From an uncultured Clostridia bacterium (lineage in GTDB: Bacteria; Bacillota; Clostridia; UBA1212), in the NCBI GenBank assembly GCA_947304585.1, contig CAMZBI010000004.1, forward strand, positions 21,192-85,191: a stretch of DNA of 64,000 bases. Reading direction: 5' to 3'. Of the stretch, positions 1 through 8,780 are shown piece after piece (the first letter of the stretch is position 1; every line of letters starts with the position of its first letter). The position numbers were made by a program, and so were the translations under genes. The notes under the pieces were generated by a model. The model ran no database searches. It was given only the letters and a program-made list of their open reading frames with translations, and was not told the DNA's origin.

Positions 1-55
1 AGACGGATACAGATCCCGCGGAGAACTGATCTTTTAACCGAGTATTAATTGTTGT

Positions 56-96
56 CACACGGAGCGTTCACCGCTCCGTGTGATTGAGTTATTTTT
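56..96 (+). terminator. Hairpin, probable terminator of the upstream gene
   Basis: An 11-bp perfect stem (CACACGGAGCG at 56-66 with CGCTCCGTGTG at 72-82) has a 5-nt loop. A T-run (TTATTTTTT) follows about 6 nt after the stem. It lies upstream of the first gene, so it probably ends a transcript entering from outside the window. The gap before the T-run makes it less than ideal. Confidence 0.55.
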
Positions 97-108
97 TGAG
101 GTACGCCC

Positions 109-2472
109 ATGCATACTTTTTTTATCAACACAACGAAGGATGATCTCAGGCAGTGCAATGATATCCTTGAGATAAAGACGATACAAAGACAGCTTGTGCC
201 TCTTGCCTGTCCTTTCAGCGACTGGAACGATGAAAAGAAGGGCTATCTTTCGTGCGTGGACGAAATAGAAGAAAAGATCGACAACTACAAGGACATCAAC
301 AACACCTTCAACCTGTTGGTCTTTGTGGACAGCCTGGAATTTGAGACGTTGCTCCCGAAAACGGACGACAGGAGGATGGGCAGTTGCTATTTGAAAGCGC
401 TGAAACTCCTGATCGGATACTTTATCAAGGAATCCATTTTTCAGGAACTGGAAAACAGAGGCCGCAAGCCTGCTGACGTGCTTGTCATTATAGAGGGGAC
501 AAAGCCGTCGGAGGAAGATCCTAATCTTACCGACGCTGAATTATATAAATACGTCGCCCCCATACTGGGCCTGCCTTCCTGGGCTGAAGACGTGAAAGAG
601 TGGCTGGAGATACTGAAGCCGGAAGAGCATGGTGCCTTGACAGATAATCTTTGCAATATTGTGAAAGAAAAATCAGGTTCTTCTCTTGCCGACAAATTCT
701 TCTGTTATCTTAAATACTTGAAACCCGTATTTGATTCATTCCTCAGCGGTGCAGAAAAAACGATTCGTGAAGGCAAAAAGGGCCGGGACGGAATTACCGA
801 GACGTTCTGTAAAGACCACCTCTTTGAACCTGTTGGCGAGGAGTGCAGAAAGGCAGAGAACGATATCGTTTCCTTTTATACCGACAGAAAAGCCGGCTCC
901 ACCAACAAACAGCTGAATTCCAGGCGGAATCTCATGCTGAGTTTTTATCTCCTCGACTGTATTGAAAAAGGAACGCTTAAAGAGGAAAAAGCGGGGAGTG
1001 CGCCGAAGGCGAGGCCTTTCCCGGGAAAAGTCGACTGGGACAGAGTTGAGAAACTGCTTTCCGAGAAGCGGGACGCCATTCAGAAAGAATATAACAAGCT
1101 CCGCAAGATCGATAAAAACGTGGTGGAACTCGGGCTTGCTCCCAAAATGAAAAGTCTTGATGTCGACATGTTCGGCCTTGACGAGTACGGGTATGAAAAA
1201 ACAGAACTCGTATGTGTCAAGGTTGAGAAGGACAAAGAGGCAGACGGCGAAAACACGGTTTCCGGCGGAGACGTAAAGGTCGAGGAAGTCAAAGACGAAA
1301 GGAACAATCTGATATCAGGATTTGACAGATTCGACTATAATCTGATCGGCATTTCGCCTTCAGAGAAAAAGAAAAAAGCACCTGCTCAAAACAAAGGCAC
1401 TGACAAGAAGCCCGAGAAAACGAAAAAAGACGCCAAAAACAGCGGGGAGTCAGAAGATATTGACGGATACAGAGCAGCCGCTCTGAATCTTATGGCAGGC
1501 CACAAATCGTATCTCAGGGCTCTTGAACATCATGTTTCGGACCGTCTTGCCAGGTATGACGGGCGTTCTTTAAGCTTCAGTCAGTCTTTCCTCCCGAAGC
1601 GAAGGGTGTCCATCGGAGACAGCAACGTAGAAGAGGTCTGTGCTGATACGCCTTATAACAGATCCGGCAAAGATAACAGCGGCGCTGAGATCGAGACTGT
1701 TCTTAAGACTGCGGACAGGGCCCGAAGCAGAGTTTATGAAGAGTACATGGAATTCTGCAGAGGAAGGTCAGTGGCATTGACCAATATCGGAGAACAGGTG
1801 GAATGGTTCGAGAAGAGACTCAACCAGATCAAAGCAGGAATAGTAAAAACAGGATTTGCCGCAGGCATACTTCTCGCCCTGGTGCTGATCCTTTACGTTC
1901 CTTTTGTCATTCTTCAGTGGGACGGGATCGTGAAGAACCCCCTCACCGTAACGATCGCTCTTGTTTCCATAGCGATACCTTTAGTGCTTCTCTTCTTCAT
2001 CTTCATATTTGTGAGAAATATCAAAAAGGAGTCTGTTGAGGAGGAGTGGAAAAAACTTCAGGAAAAATCAAACGATGCACTGGATGACAACGTAAAGGCT
2101 GTCAAAAAATTTGACGATCTGCTGTGTGTTTACATTCCGGCCCTCAGGTATGTGACCTACTACAAAAACGATGCGGAATTCCAGAGGGACGTAAGCATGT
2201 TTGCTCTTGCAAAACTTGACCACCACAAAAACACCCTCCGGGAGAGGCTTACAATAATCAACAATATCATAGAAGATCTCGAAAATGAACCCGGGAACGG
2301 CCACTCATCCGAGAGCAGCTCTTCCCGCAGCAGGGAAAAAACAGGAAATCCGGATAATAACCCTGAAATCGACTACAACGTTCCCTTCTGCGCCGGAGAG
2401 AAGAACATGAAATTCTACTCCATCGTCGGTGACGGCTTCCTTGGGAAAATAACAAAAGAGGGAGGAAACTGA
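109..2472 (+). CDS. Large two-helix membrane protein of unknown function
   Basis: I do not recognise this 787-residue protein. The ATG follows GAGGT by about 6 nt. Residues 1-580 are mostly charged and helical and look cytoplasmic. They include a lysine-rich low-complexity stretch around 425-450 that resembles a linker. Two hydrophobic segments (about 584-605 and 613-638) form a membrane hairpin, followed by a charged helical region and a serine-rich segment near 730. No catalytic motif stands out. The stop lies 1 nt before the start of the 1801-residue membrane protein and the two share a ribosome-binding region, so they are almost certainly co-transcribed. I infer that it is a partner in the same membrane assembly; further members may lie left of the window. 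Confidence 0.85.
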   Translation: MHTFFINTTKDDLRQCNDILEIKTIQRQLVPLACPFSDWNDEKKGYLSCVDEIEEKIDNYKDINNTFNLLVFVDSLEFETLLPKTDDRRMGSCYLKALKLLIGYFIKESIFQELENRGRKPADVLVIIEGTKPSEEDPNLTDAELYKYVAPILGLPSWAEDVKEWLEILKPEEHGALTDNLCNIVKEKSGSSLADKFFCYLKYLKPVFDSFLSGAEKTIREGKKGRDGITETFCKDHLFEPVGEECRKAENDIVSFYTDRKAGSTNKQLNSRRNLMLSFYLLDCIEKGTLKEEKAGSAPKARPFPGKVDWDRVEKLLSEKRDAIQKEYNKLRKIDKNVVELGLAPKMKSLDVDMFGLDEYGYEKTELVCVKVEKDKEADGENTVSGGDVKVEEVKDERNNLISGFDRFDYNLIGISPSEKKKKAPAQNKGTDKKPEKTKKDAKNSGESEDIDGYRAAALNLMAGHKSYLRALEHHVSDRLARYDGRSLSFSQSFLPKRRVSIGDSNVEEVCADTPYNRSGKDNSGAEIETVLKTADRARSRVYEEYMEFCRGRSVALTNIGEQVEWFEKRLNQIKAGIVKTGFAAGILLALVLILYVPFVILQWDGIVKNPLTVTIALVSIAIPLVLLFFIFIFVRNIKKESVEEEWKKLQEKSNDALDDNVKAVKKFDDLLCVYIPALRYVTYYKNDAEFQRDVSMFALAKLDHHKNTLRERLTIINNIIEDLENEPGNGHSSESSSSRSREKTGNPDNNPEIDYNVPFCAGEKNMKFYSIVGDGFLGKITKEGGN

Positions 2473-2473
2473 T

Positions 2474-5400
2474 ATGGATAAACTGATCATTATCCTTAAA
2501 ATACTGTTCATCATTGGCAGCATCCTGCTCATGTCAGCTCCCCTTCTGTTCGAGTTCCTGACTTTCAGAAGAGACGTTGAAAAAAAGATCAGCTACAAGA
2601 GATTCAGGGTAGTGCTCTACACCGCGATATTCATAATCGGTGTTTCAGTGGCTTTGATATTGGCGGAGGACTTTATCAAATGGGTAGAATCCCTGCAATT
2701 CATCCAATGGCTGTCGAGCAAGATATCTATACCCGGAAGAGTCGACTACTGCGTAACTCTGCTGGCTGCAATAACCATTAACGTGGGTATAGGCGTGCTG
2801 TACGTATTCTTCAGCAAGTTCGTCAGGATCGGTCTGAAAAACTTTGACGTAGTCAAGCCTGCGAAGAAAGACGGCGAGTATACTCTGGTGCAAAAAATTG
2901 AGCGGAAGGTGATCGATTATTTCTGCACGCCAACCTGGGAACTGGTGGGGAACGTCCTTAAATTCCTTGCGCCGGTGCTGTCAGCTGTTTACGCTCTCAT
3001 TTTTGTGGTGTACGAACTGCCGGCTCTGTTCGGCGCTTCCTGGCTGCCCTACGATTTTATAAACATGCTGTTCAAAGCGGGCTGGATCATCCCGATACTC
3101 ACGCTGCTGGGGCTTTGGGAGGCCTATTTCTTCCTCTCCGGACTCAGCCGCATCCACGATGAGTGCCCGGACTACTTCAAACAAGATGTTGAACTCAAAA
3201 AGCCGGAGATAGACATCAAAAAGATCGAGGCAGAGGTAAAGAAGCAGTACGAGGGCTATTTTTCCTGCAACGTGGACCTTTCGAAAGTCCTCCAGGACGA
3301 ATACGACTCCACGTTCTACAGCGATGCAACGAAAGCCATTGGCGCATCGATTGAGAATGACGCCAGAAATCCTCAAATAAACAAGAAATCATATCTCGAC
3401 ACCCTTGATAAACTGATGACTTCGGAAAAGAGTCTTGTTATTGCAGGCTCGTTCTTCTCGGAGTTCTCCATGTATTTCTTCAGGTATCTGTCGGTTGTCG
3501 CCGCAGAGGGTGAAAACATCATCATCGTCTGCAACACCGACCCGGAGATCGATGAGGTATATAATTACGTAAAAACAGGTCTTTCGGAGATCGTGAGCCT
3601 TTACAACAAGGGTGCGACCCGGGAAAAGGTGGATTTTGACGATCCCATCTGGAAGATCGTCAAGGTGTACGGCGAAAAAGAGAATCTTGACGAGTCTGCT
3701 GTGGACAACTCCACCATCCTTGTAACGTCTTTGAGCTTTCTTTGCTCCGCTGAATTTGAACGGGACCACCCCGATTTTCTCAAGCTGACGGGCACGATGG
3801 TATGCATAGACATACTGACCACGTTTAATGCCTACAGCAGGCAGCTTTCGATGTTCAACAGCAGGCTCGAGCACATCACCAGGACCAATGCAATTTTCGC
3901 CAAAAACGCCGACAAGAACGAAAAATTTGCCGTAAGGTACATGTCGAAGCCCGTGCGGTACGTCTGCTTTGACAACAACAATATGGCGGGCCTTGACAGA
4001 GTTCTGGAAAACCTTCTGGCTCCCATAAAGTTCGAATCCGCTGACTCGATGCACTACAACCCCCAGACGCTGGTCAGGTGTTACAATTTCGAGTCGCGCC
4101 TTAACGACGAAGGCCGGCGGGACGTCAATCAGGTCGTGAGAACAAAAGAGGAACTCAGCGTTATACTGAATGTGGCATTGACCTGCAGGGCCCTTGGCGC
4201 GGGTACGGTTACTATTTTTGCCGACGGAATCCCTTACATGGGGCTCCGGGAGTCTCTTGACGCCAACAGCGGAAAATACCCATACAAAGTGGACCCCACC
4301 GTGCTGCGCATCAACGATCCGATCTACAATCCGGACAAGTACAGCGTGGTCATCGCTCTTGACTCGGGCAACAACCTTCCCGCTACGATACGTAAGTACA
4401 CGTCCATGGTTTCCGACAAGCCCTCCCTTGTCATCGTCTTCTCAAAGCCCTACATGCTGAGGGACTATTTCACCGGCAACATAGACGAATCCTGGCTTAT
4501 CCAGCAGTACGAGATGATCCCTGTTGCCAATACCTCCGAACTCGACGTGGCCCAGCAGATCCTTGTAAAAGCCAATGCCGGAGGCATATCTGAGGAGGAG
4601 ATCCTGACCCGTGTGACCGGCATACCCTATTTTGAAAAGGCCGTTGCCGAGGGGAACATCAATGCCATCCTCAGCGATATCATGGGGCTGTACGGTATGT
4701 CCAAGTACGACAGGCTCCGTCTGTACGACTTCTTCGAATATACGACGTCTCACGAGTTTAACGAATTCGGCAAGTACAAGCCTGTCGACAGAGTCGAATT
4801 AAGACGCAGGGGCAAGCTGTTCGATATTATCAGCGGAAGAGACATGATCGTCATGGACGCCCTTGACGAGCTCCACGTTCTCCCGCTTCCCAGGAAAAGG
4901 CTGACCCAGAACTATATCGAAGGACAGAACCTGCTCTTTGAAGGAACGGTCTATACGATCCTCGGCATCAACCTTGAAAACGGGCGCATCAATGCCCGCA
5001 AGGCCATTGCCGGCAAAAACGACGAGGTCTACCAGTATATTCAAGACCGTTACTACAGGGCGGTGCTGAACGACGATGCAGTTGAATATGAGATGCCTGC
5101 AAAATTTGCCCGGTTCACACCGAACGGAGAGGGCATTCAAGTCGAGCAGGTATTCGTTTCCGCATTCAGGGCGCCGCTTGAGGTGGTCACCAAGGGCTAT
5201 TACGAGGTAGATCCCCACACCATGGATCTCTCCTGCGTTGACAGCAAGTACCAGATAATCGACAAGCCCGGTGACGACAAACGGGCCAAACAGACCTACA
5301 GAGTCTACGGCGGATTCCCGGCGGATGAGCGCAGCTACGCCGACGAGTCGCTGAGCACGTACAACTGGAGCCGCGAGGAAAAAGGCGCCAAGATGATGCT

Positions 5401-7879
5401 CATAAAGATCACCGGCAAGCTTGGCGCTGACGTCAACAAGACTATGCTGCTGGCGTCGGTGATGCTGACCGAGATACTGAGGACAATGTTCCCGTCAGTT
5501 GCGGATTCAGTTGCGGTGTGTCCCGTTCTCCACGGAGAGATGAGTGACGAGGATTCCGCAACCGTGATGAGGACGGTGCCGAAGTTTGGCATTGCAGGAG
5601 ACAACACACTTGTTTCCGAAGGTGAATTCGGACTGCTTATAATCGAGGACTCCGCAACCGAACTTGGTGTCGTTTCCATGCTGATGACCTCCGGTACAAG
5701 CGTGACGAGACTGCTTTTCGAACCCTTGTTTGATTACCTGACCTGGTATACCGAATCCGGAACCGCCGACAGTTACCTCAACTTCGGCCTTGACCACGTG
5801 CCTGCATGCTTTGACTTTGTGTCATTGCTGGGCATTTCCAAGACCGTGGGCGACGACAAGCACGATATCAAGTACGTCGATCTTGATACGATCGTTGAAC
5901 ACGACGTATGCGACTTCTGCGGCAGGAAATATCCCAAGGGCGACGACGTATTTGAGCTTGATGACGGAAGGAAGATGTGCAGAGACTGCGGAAGCACTCT
6001 TGTTGGCAACGACAAGAAAGCTCTCAGAGCTCATCTGGACCGTGCAAAGGTATTCATCGAGAGCACTTACGGCGTTGAAATTGGCGAAGAGTATGAGGTT
6101 TGTTTCGAGTCCACCGTGAAGATAGTGAACACTCTGAAGCAGAACAGAAACCTGGTCTCCAGAGGCTCGGATATTCCGCTGAAATCCTATGTGGACGACA
6201 AGAAAGCGGTGCACGTGGAATACAATATTCCTTCCGTGTCCCTCTCCGAACTGCTGGTGAGAGAGCTCACCCATGCATGGCAGATCATCAATCTGCAATC
6301 CGTTGACGAGGAACTTGCGGAGGGCCACATCGCTCTGGTGGGCATCCAGTATCTGAGGGCGCTTAGCCAGAACGGAATTGCCGCTGTAAGGACCACCTAT
6401 TACGAGAGCAACCAGAACGTGTCCGGCAACGGCTACCGCAAACTGGTGCGGGCGCTTATTGAGAATCCTCAATACGGCAACAATCCGTTCAAGTACCTTA
6501 TGGATGCGGTCGGAGGCGGCGTCGGAGGCGGCTTTGTCACCAAGCCTCAGCCTATAGGACTCGAGGACATTGGCGAGGATTACAAGGTCTCAGTTCCCGA
6601 CAGGGCTACCGGAGAACCTCCTTACTTCTATCACGAACGGCTGGGCAGCGGTGAAAGGGCAGGCTATGAAGCCATGCTGAAGGCTGTGCTGAACCACGAT
6701 GCGTCCGTCAGCATGCCGGGTCTTTCGAGGGATGAAATAATCAAGATATCCTACGCGGTCAGATATGACCATCCTGAGGTGTTCTGGTTCAGAACCGTGG
6801 CCACAACTTCCGACGGCGGATCCGCTGATCTGATTTACGGAGCGACCCGCGATGAGTCCGAGGAACTCCGGCGCCGGATCGACGAAGTGACGGGTAAATA
6901 TCTTGAAGGCATCACCCCCGAGATGAGCGCCTATGACGTTGCGATAAGGCTTTACATTAAGATCATATCCAACGTTGATTACGACTCGATCGCACTCAAG
7001 GAAGAGGAGGCTGCAGGCGGTCCCAGCATCTACAAGATCGACTATCTGAGATCCATCTGCGGCGTGTTCCTGAACGGCAAGGCGGTCTGCGAAGGCTACG
7101 CAAGAGCGATCCAGTATCTGCTGCAGAAATGCGGCGTAGAATGCGCGGAGGCTGCGGGAACCATCAACGGCAGTCCCAAGAACAGCGGCGGCCACGCATG
7201 GAACATTGTCAAGATCGACGGCGAGTATTACTACTTTGACGTCACCTGGGATGACAGGTCCAATACCGTACAGGACGTAAAGAACGATTCCGTGGGCTTC
7301 ACGTATTTCTGCATAACCAGCGACGAGCTCAGAAGGACCAGAGACACAAACGACTGCCCGACAAGCATGCCTGAATGCGTCTCAAAGAAGGCCAACTACT
7401 ACTACCATAACAAACTCCTTCTCGATCAGTACAGACCGGACAAAGTGACTGAAATCGCCGAGAATGCGGCCAAGAGAGGTTCTAAATTCTTTACGGTCAA
7501 GTTCTCCACACTGAACGCCTACCTGGAAGCCTTCAATGCGATAATAGAAAACCGCGGCTGCTACGATATACTTAAAAATGCCGCCAGGTATTACAGTGAA
7601 GTCGTGACCGACCCTGCAGAGGACGAGGAGCCTGAAGTGGAGAAGACGGGAGATGACATCCCCGCAGACGAGACCGGAGAGGGCGAGATTCCATCCGGTG
7701 AAACAGATCCCGCAGCAGGTGACGGTTCAAGCGACAAGCCCGCCAAATCAAAATTCAAGAAGCCCAAGGCCAAAAAGAACAAGTCGACGAAGCAGATCGA
7801 CACTACGAGATATACGTACAGCAGCGATAATGACATATATACTCTGACGATCTACTTCAAGTTCCAGGAGAAGAAATAG
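2474..7879 (+). CDS. Giant membrane protein with helicase-like, LIM/DA1-like and transglutaminase-like regions
   Basis: This is an 1801-residue protein; its ATG lies 8 nt after GGAGG. About five hydrophobic segments fill residues 5-225. Residues 300-1080 have the alternating strand-helix look of a degenerate SF2 helicase-like module, but the expected Walker A is AGSFFSEFS, without GKT; this reading is tentative. A four-cysteine zinc ribbon (CDFC...CRDC, about 1143-1165) precedes RELTHAW near 1263 and EELAEGH soon after. That arrangement resembles LIM-DA1 peptidases, with the first His of HExxH replaced by Arg. Residues 1535-1595 form a convincing transglutaminase-like core: Cys in KAVCEGYAR, His in GGHAWN, Asp in YFDVTWDD. 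A Lys/Pro-rich acidic-basic tail follows. The transglutaminase-like part is well supported and may act as a protease. Overall function is unknown. Confidence 0.85.
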   Translation: MDKLIIILKILFIIGSILLMSAPLLFEFLTFRRDVEKKISYKRFRVVLYTAIFIIGVSVALILAEDFIKWVESLQFIQWLSSKISIPGRVDYCVTLLAAITINVGIGVLYVFFSKFVRIGLKNFDVVKPAKKDGEYTLVQKIERKVIDYFCTPTWELVGNVLKFLAPVLSAVYALIFVVYELPALFGASWLPYDFINMLFKAGWIIPILTLLGLWEAYFFLSGLSRIHDECPDYFKQDVELKKPEIDIKKIEAEVKKQYEGYFSCNVDLSKVLQDEYDSTFYSDATKAIGASIENDARNPQINKKSYLDTLDKLMTSEKSLVIAGSFFSEFSMYFFRYLSVVAAEGENIIIVCNTDPEIDEVYNYVKTGLSEIVSLYNKGATREKVDFDDPIWKIVKVYGEKENLDESAVDNSTILVTSLSFLCSAEFERDHPDFLKLTGTMVCIDILTTFNAYSRQLSMFNSRLEHITRTNAIFAKNADKNEKFAVRYMSKPVRYVCFDNNNMAGLDRVLENLLAPIKFESADSMHYNPQTLVRCYNFESRLNDEGRRDVNQVVRTKEELSVILNVALTCRALGAGTVTIFADGIPYMGLRESLDANSGKYPYKVDPTVLRINDPIYNPDKYSVVIALDSGNNLPATIRKYTSMVSDKPSLVIVFSKPYMLRDYFTGNIDESWLIQQYEMIPVANTSELDVAQQILVKANAGGISEEEILTRVTGIPYFEKAVAEGNINAILSDIMGLYGMSKYDRLRLYDFFEYTTSHEFNEFGKYKPVDRVELRRRGKLFDIISGRDMIVMDALDELHVLPLPRKRLTQNYIEGQNLLFEGTVYTILGINLENGRINARKAIAGKNDEVYQYIQDRYYRAVLNDDAVEYEMPAKFARFTPNGEGIQVEQVFVSAFRAPLEVVTKGYYEVDPHTMDLSCVDSKYQIIDKPGDDKRAKQTYRVYGGFPADERSYADESLSTYNWSREEKGAKMMLIKITGKLGADVNKTMLLASVMLTEILRTMFPSVADSVAVCPVLHGEMSDEDSATVMRTVPKFGIAGDNTLVSEGEFGLLIIEDSATELGVVSMLMTSGTSVTRLLFEPLFDYLTWYTESGTADSYLNFGLDHVPACFDFVSLLGISKTVGDDKHDIKYVDLDTIVEHDVCDFCGRKYPKGDDVFELDDGRKMCRDCGSTLVGNDKKALRAHLDRAKVFIESTYGVEIGEEYEVCFESTVKIVNTLKQNRNLVSRGSDIPLKSYVDDKKAVHVEYNIPSVSLSELLVRELTHAWQIINLQSVDEELAEGHIALVGIQYLRALSQNGIAAVRTTYYESNQNVSGNGYRKLVRALIENPQYGNNPFKYLMDAVGGGVGGGFVTKPQPIGLEDIGEDYKVSVPDRATGEPPYFYHERLGSGERAGYEAMLKAVLNHDASVSMPGLSRDEIIKISYAVRYDHPEVFWFRTVATTSDGGSADLIYGATRDESEELRRRIDEVTGKYLEGITPEMSAYDVAIRLYIKIISNVDYDSIALKEEEAAGGPSIYKIDYLRSICGVFLNGKAVCEGYARAIQYLLQKCGVECAEAAGTINGSPKNSGGHAWNIVKIDGEYYYFDVTWDDRSNTVQDVKNDSVGFTYFCITSDELRRTRDTNDCPTSMPECVSKKANYYYHNKLLLDQYRPDKVTEIAENAAKRGSKFFTVKFSTLNAYLEAFNAIIENRGCYDILKNAARYYSEVVTDPAEDEEPEVEKTGDDIPADETGEGEIPSGETDPAAGDGSSDKPAKSKFKKPKAKKNKSTKQIDTTRYTYSSDNDIYTLTIYFKFQEKK

Positions 7880-8197
7880 GCTGTGGGCAGGAAACAGTTT
7901 TAATACCGCCAATGCTTTCTGAAGGCAATGGCTAAACAAATATGCCGGGCGCAGAGAACCAGATATCTTTTCGCCCGGCATTTCAGTTGAATGTGTCAGT
8001 TTCAAAAGGCCGTTTGCCCGGACGGGATCACATTGGCGCTAAATGTCTGAGCCTTGGTTCCCGGGGCGGTCTGAAATAGGGATTCCCGGGGCTGCCGGAA
8101 AATAAAAGATTGACTATTGGAGAGAATTGATATAAAAAGGGTGTGAAAGGGCATCAGTCCCAAGAGATCGCAACACCACGAACGGAGGATTAAGGAC
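7880..8197. other. Intergenic region with terminator and weak promoter
   Basis: No gene is seen here. It holds the hairpin at 7942-7983, two near-identical 11-nt stretches (TTCCCGGGGC around 8060 and 8085), and a poor promoter candidate (TTGACT at 8110, TATAAA at 8131, only 15 bp apart). It also has copies of the overrepresented octamer at 7907 and 8031. Confidence 0.5.
7942..7983 (+). terminator. Probable terminator after the giant membrane protein gene
   Basis: A 10-bp perfect stem (ATGCCGGGCG at 7942-7951 with CGCCCGGCAT at 7972-7981) has a 20-nt loop and a short T-run. Its placement about 60 nt after the stop suits an intrinsic terminator. Confidence 0.6.
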
Positions 8198-8653
8198 ATG
8201 CGGGAAATGAACATGAATTTCCTGGAGGAATACAAAAGCGCAGACAACTTCATAAAGGACGCCTTCAAATCCACCGACGGTATTACGGAATACATTCGCA
8301 GAATGGAAACCGCAAATGACAGGGGTATACGGGCAGTTGCAACATGGCGGGATGACTACAGGTCTTTGAAGCACGTGAGATGGGTCAGAAATCAGCTTGT
8401 CCACGAGGTGGGATACGACTCCGACATCTGCGAACTGAACGATCTTCGGTTTGTAAAACAGTTCAGAACAAAACTTATGAAGTGTGAAGACCCGCTGGCG
8501 CTCCTGGAAAAATATGAGAGAGCGGCGAGGAAGCGGACTTCTTCCGGACAGCGGACGGGTACCCAAAAGCAGACCGGCAGCAGGACAAAGAAGACAAACA
8601 AAAAGACACTGACCCTCTGGCAGAGGATAGTTAAATTTTTCACGGAAGGTTAA
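8198..8653 (+). CDS. Small soluble protein with an RNxxxH (HEPN-like) motif
   Basis: This 151-residue protein starts with an ATG 9 nt after GGAGG. Residues 1-105 are predicted helical and contain WVRNQLVHEVGYDSD, followed by a charged helix. The R-N-x3-H pattern within paired helices is the signature of HEPN domains, many of which are ribonucleases or nucleotide-binding folds. From memory, similar short proteins occur widely in Clostridia without an assigned function. The tail (from about residue 108) is rich in Lys, Thr, Arg and Gln and ends in a short aromatic-hydrophobic segment. No antitoxin-like partner adjoins it, so a toxin role is not supported. A HEPN-like fold is an inference from the motif only. 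Confidence 0.75.
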   Translation: MREMNMNFLEEYKSADNFIKDAFKSTDGITEYIRRMETANDRGIRAVATWRDDYRSLKHVRWVRNQLVHEVGYDSDICELNDLRFVKQFRTKLMKCEDPLALLEKYERAARKRTSSGQRTGTQKQTGSRTKKTNKKTLTLWQRIVKFFTEG

Positions 8654-8661
8654 TTGATATA

Positions 8662-8690
8662 TTGATTTTCCCACCACTTGATATTATAAT
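8662..8690 (+). promoter_or_regulatory. Sigma-A promoter of the TetR-GNAT gene
   Basis: TTGATT at 8662-8667 and TATAAT at 8685-8690 are separated by exactly 17 bp. The TetR operator starts 3 nt downstream, where a bound repressor would block initiation. Confidence 0.8.
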
Positions 8691-8692
8691 TT

Positions 8693-8712
8693 ATGCGACC
8701 GCTCGGTCGCAT
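8693..8712. promoter_or_regulatory. TetR-type operator
   Basis: Inverted repeat ATGCGACCG-CT-CGGTCGCAT: two 9-bp arms around 2 central bases. The GACCG..CGGTC core is typical of AcrR/TetR operators. It sits on the transcription start region of the TetR-family gene at 8781, which indicates negative autoregulation. Confidence 0.8.
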
Positions 8713-8780
8713 TTTTGCTTTCGGAAGCCTGCAACAGATAACAATCATTGGATATTGCATGGGGAAAGGGGAGGAGCGCC

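Noticed and set aside
2645..7195. Numerous minus-strand frames opposite the giant membrane protein gene
   Set aside because: They are shadows of a single 1801-codon gene with good codon structure and domain matches.
8198..8653. Toxin-antitoxin system based on the RNxxxH motif
   Set aside because: No small partner gene adjoins; the next gene is a TetR-GNAT fusion with its own promoter.
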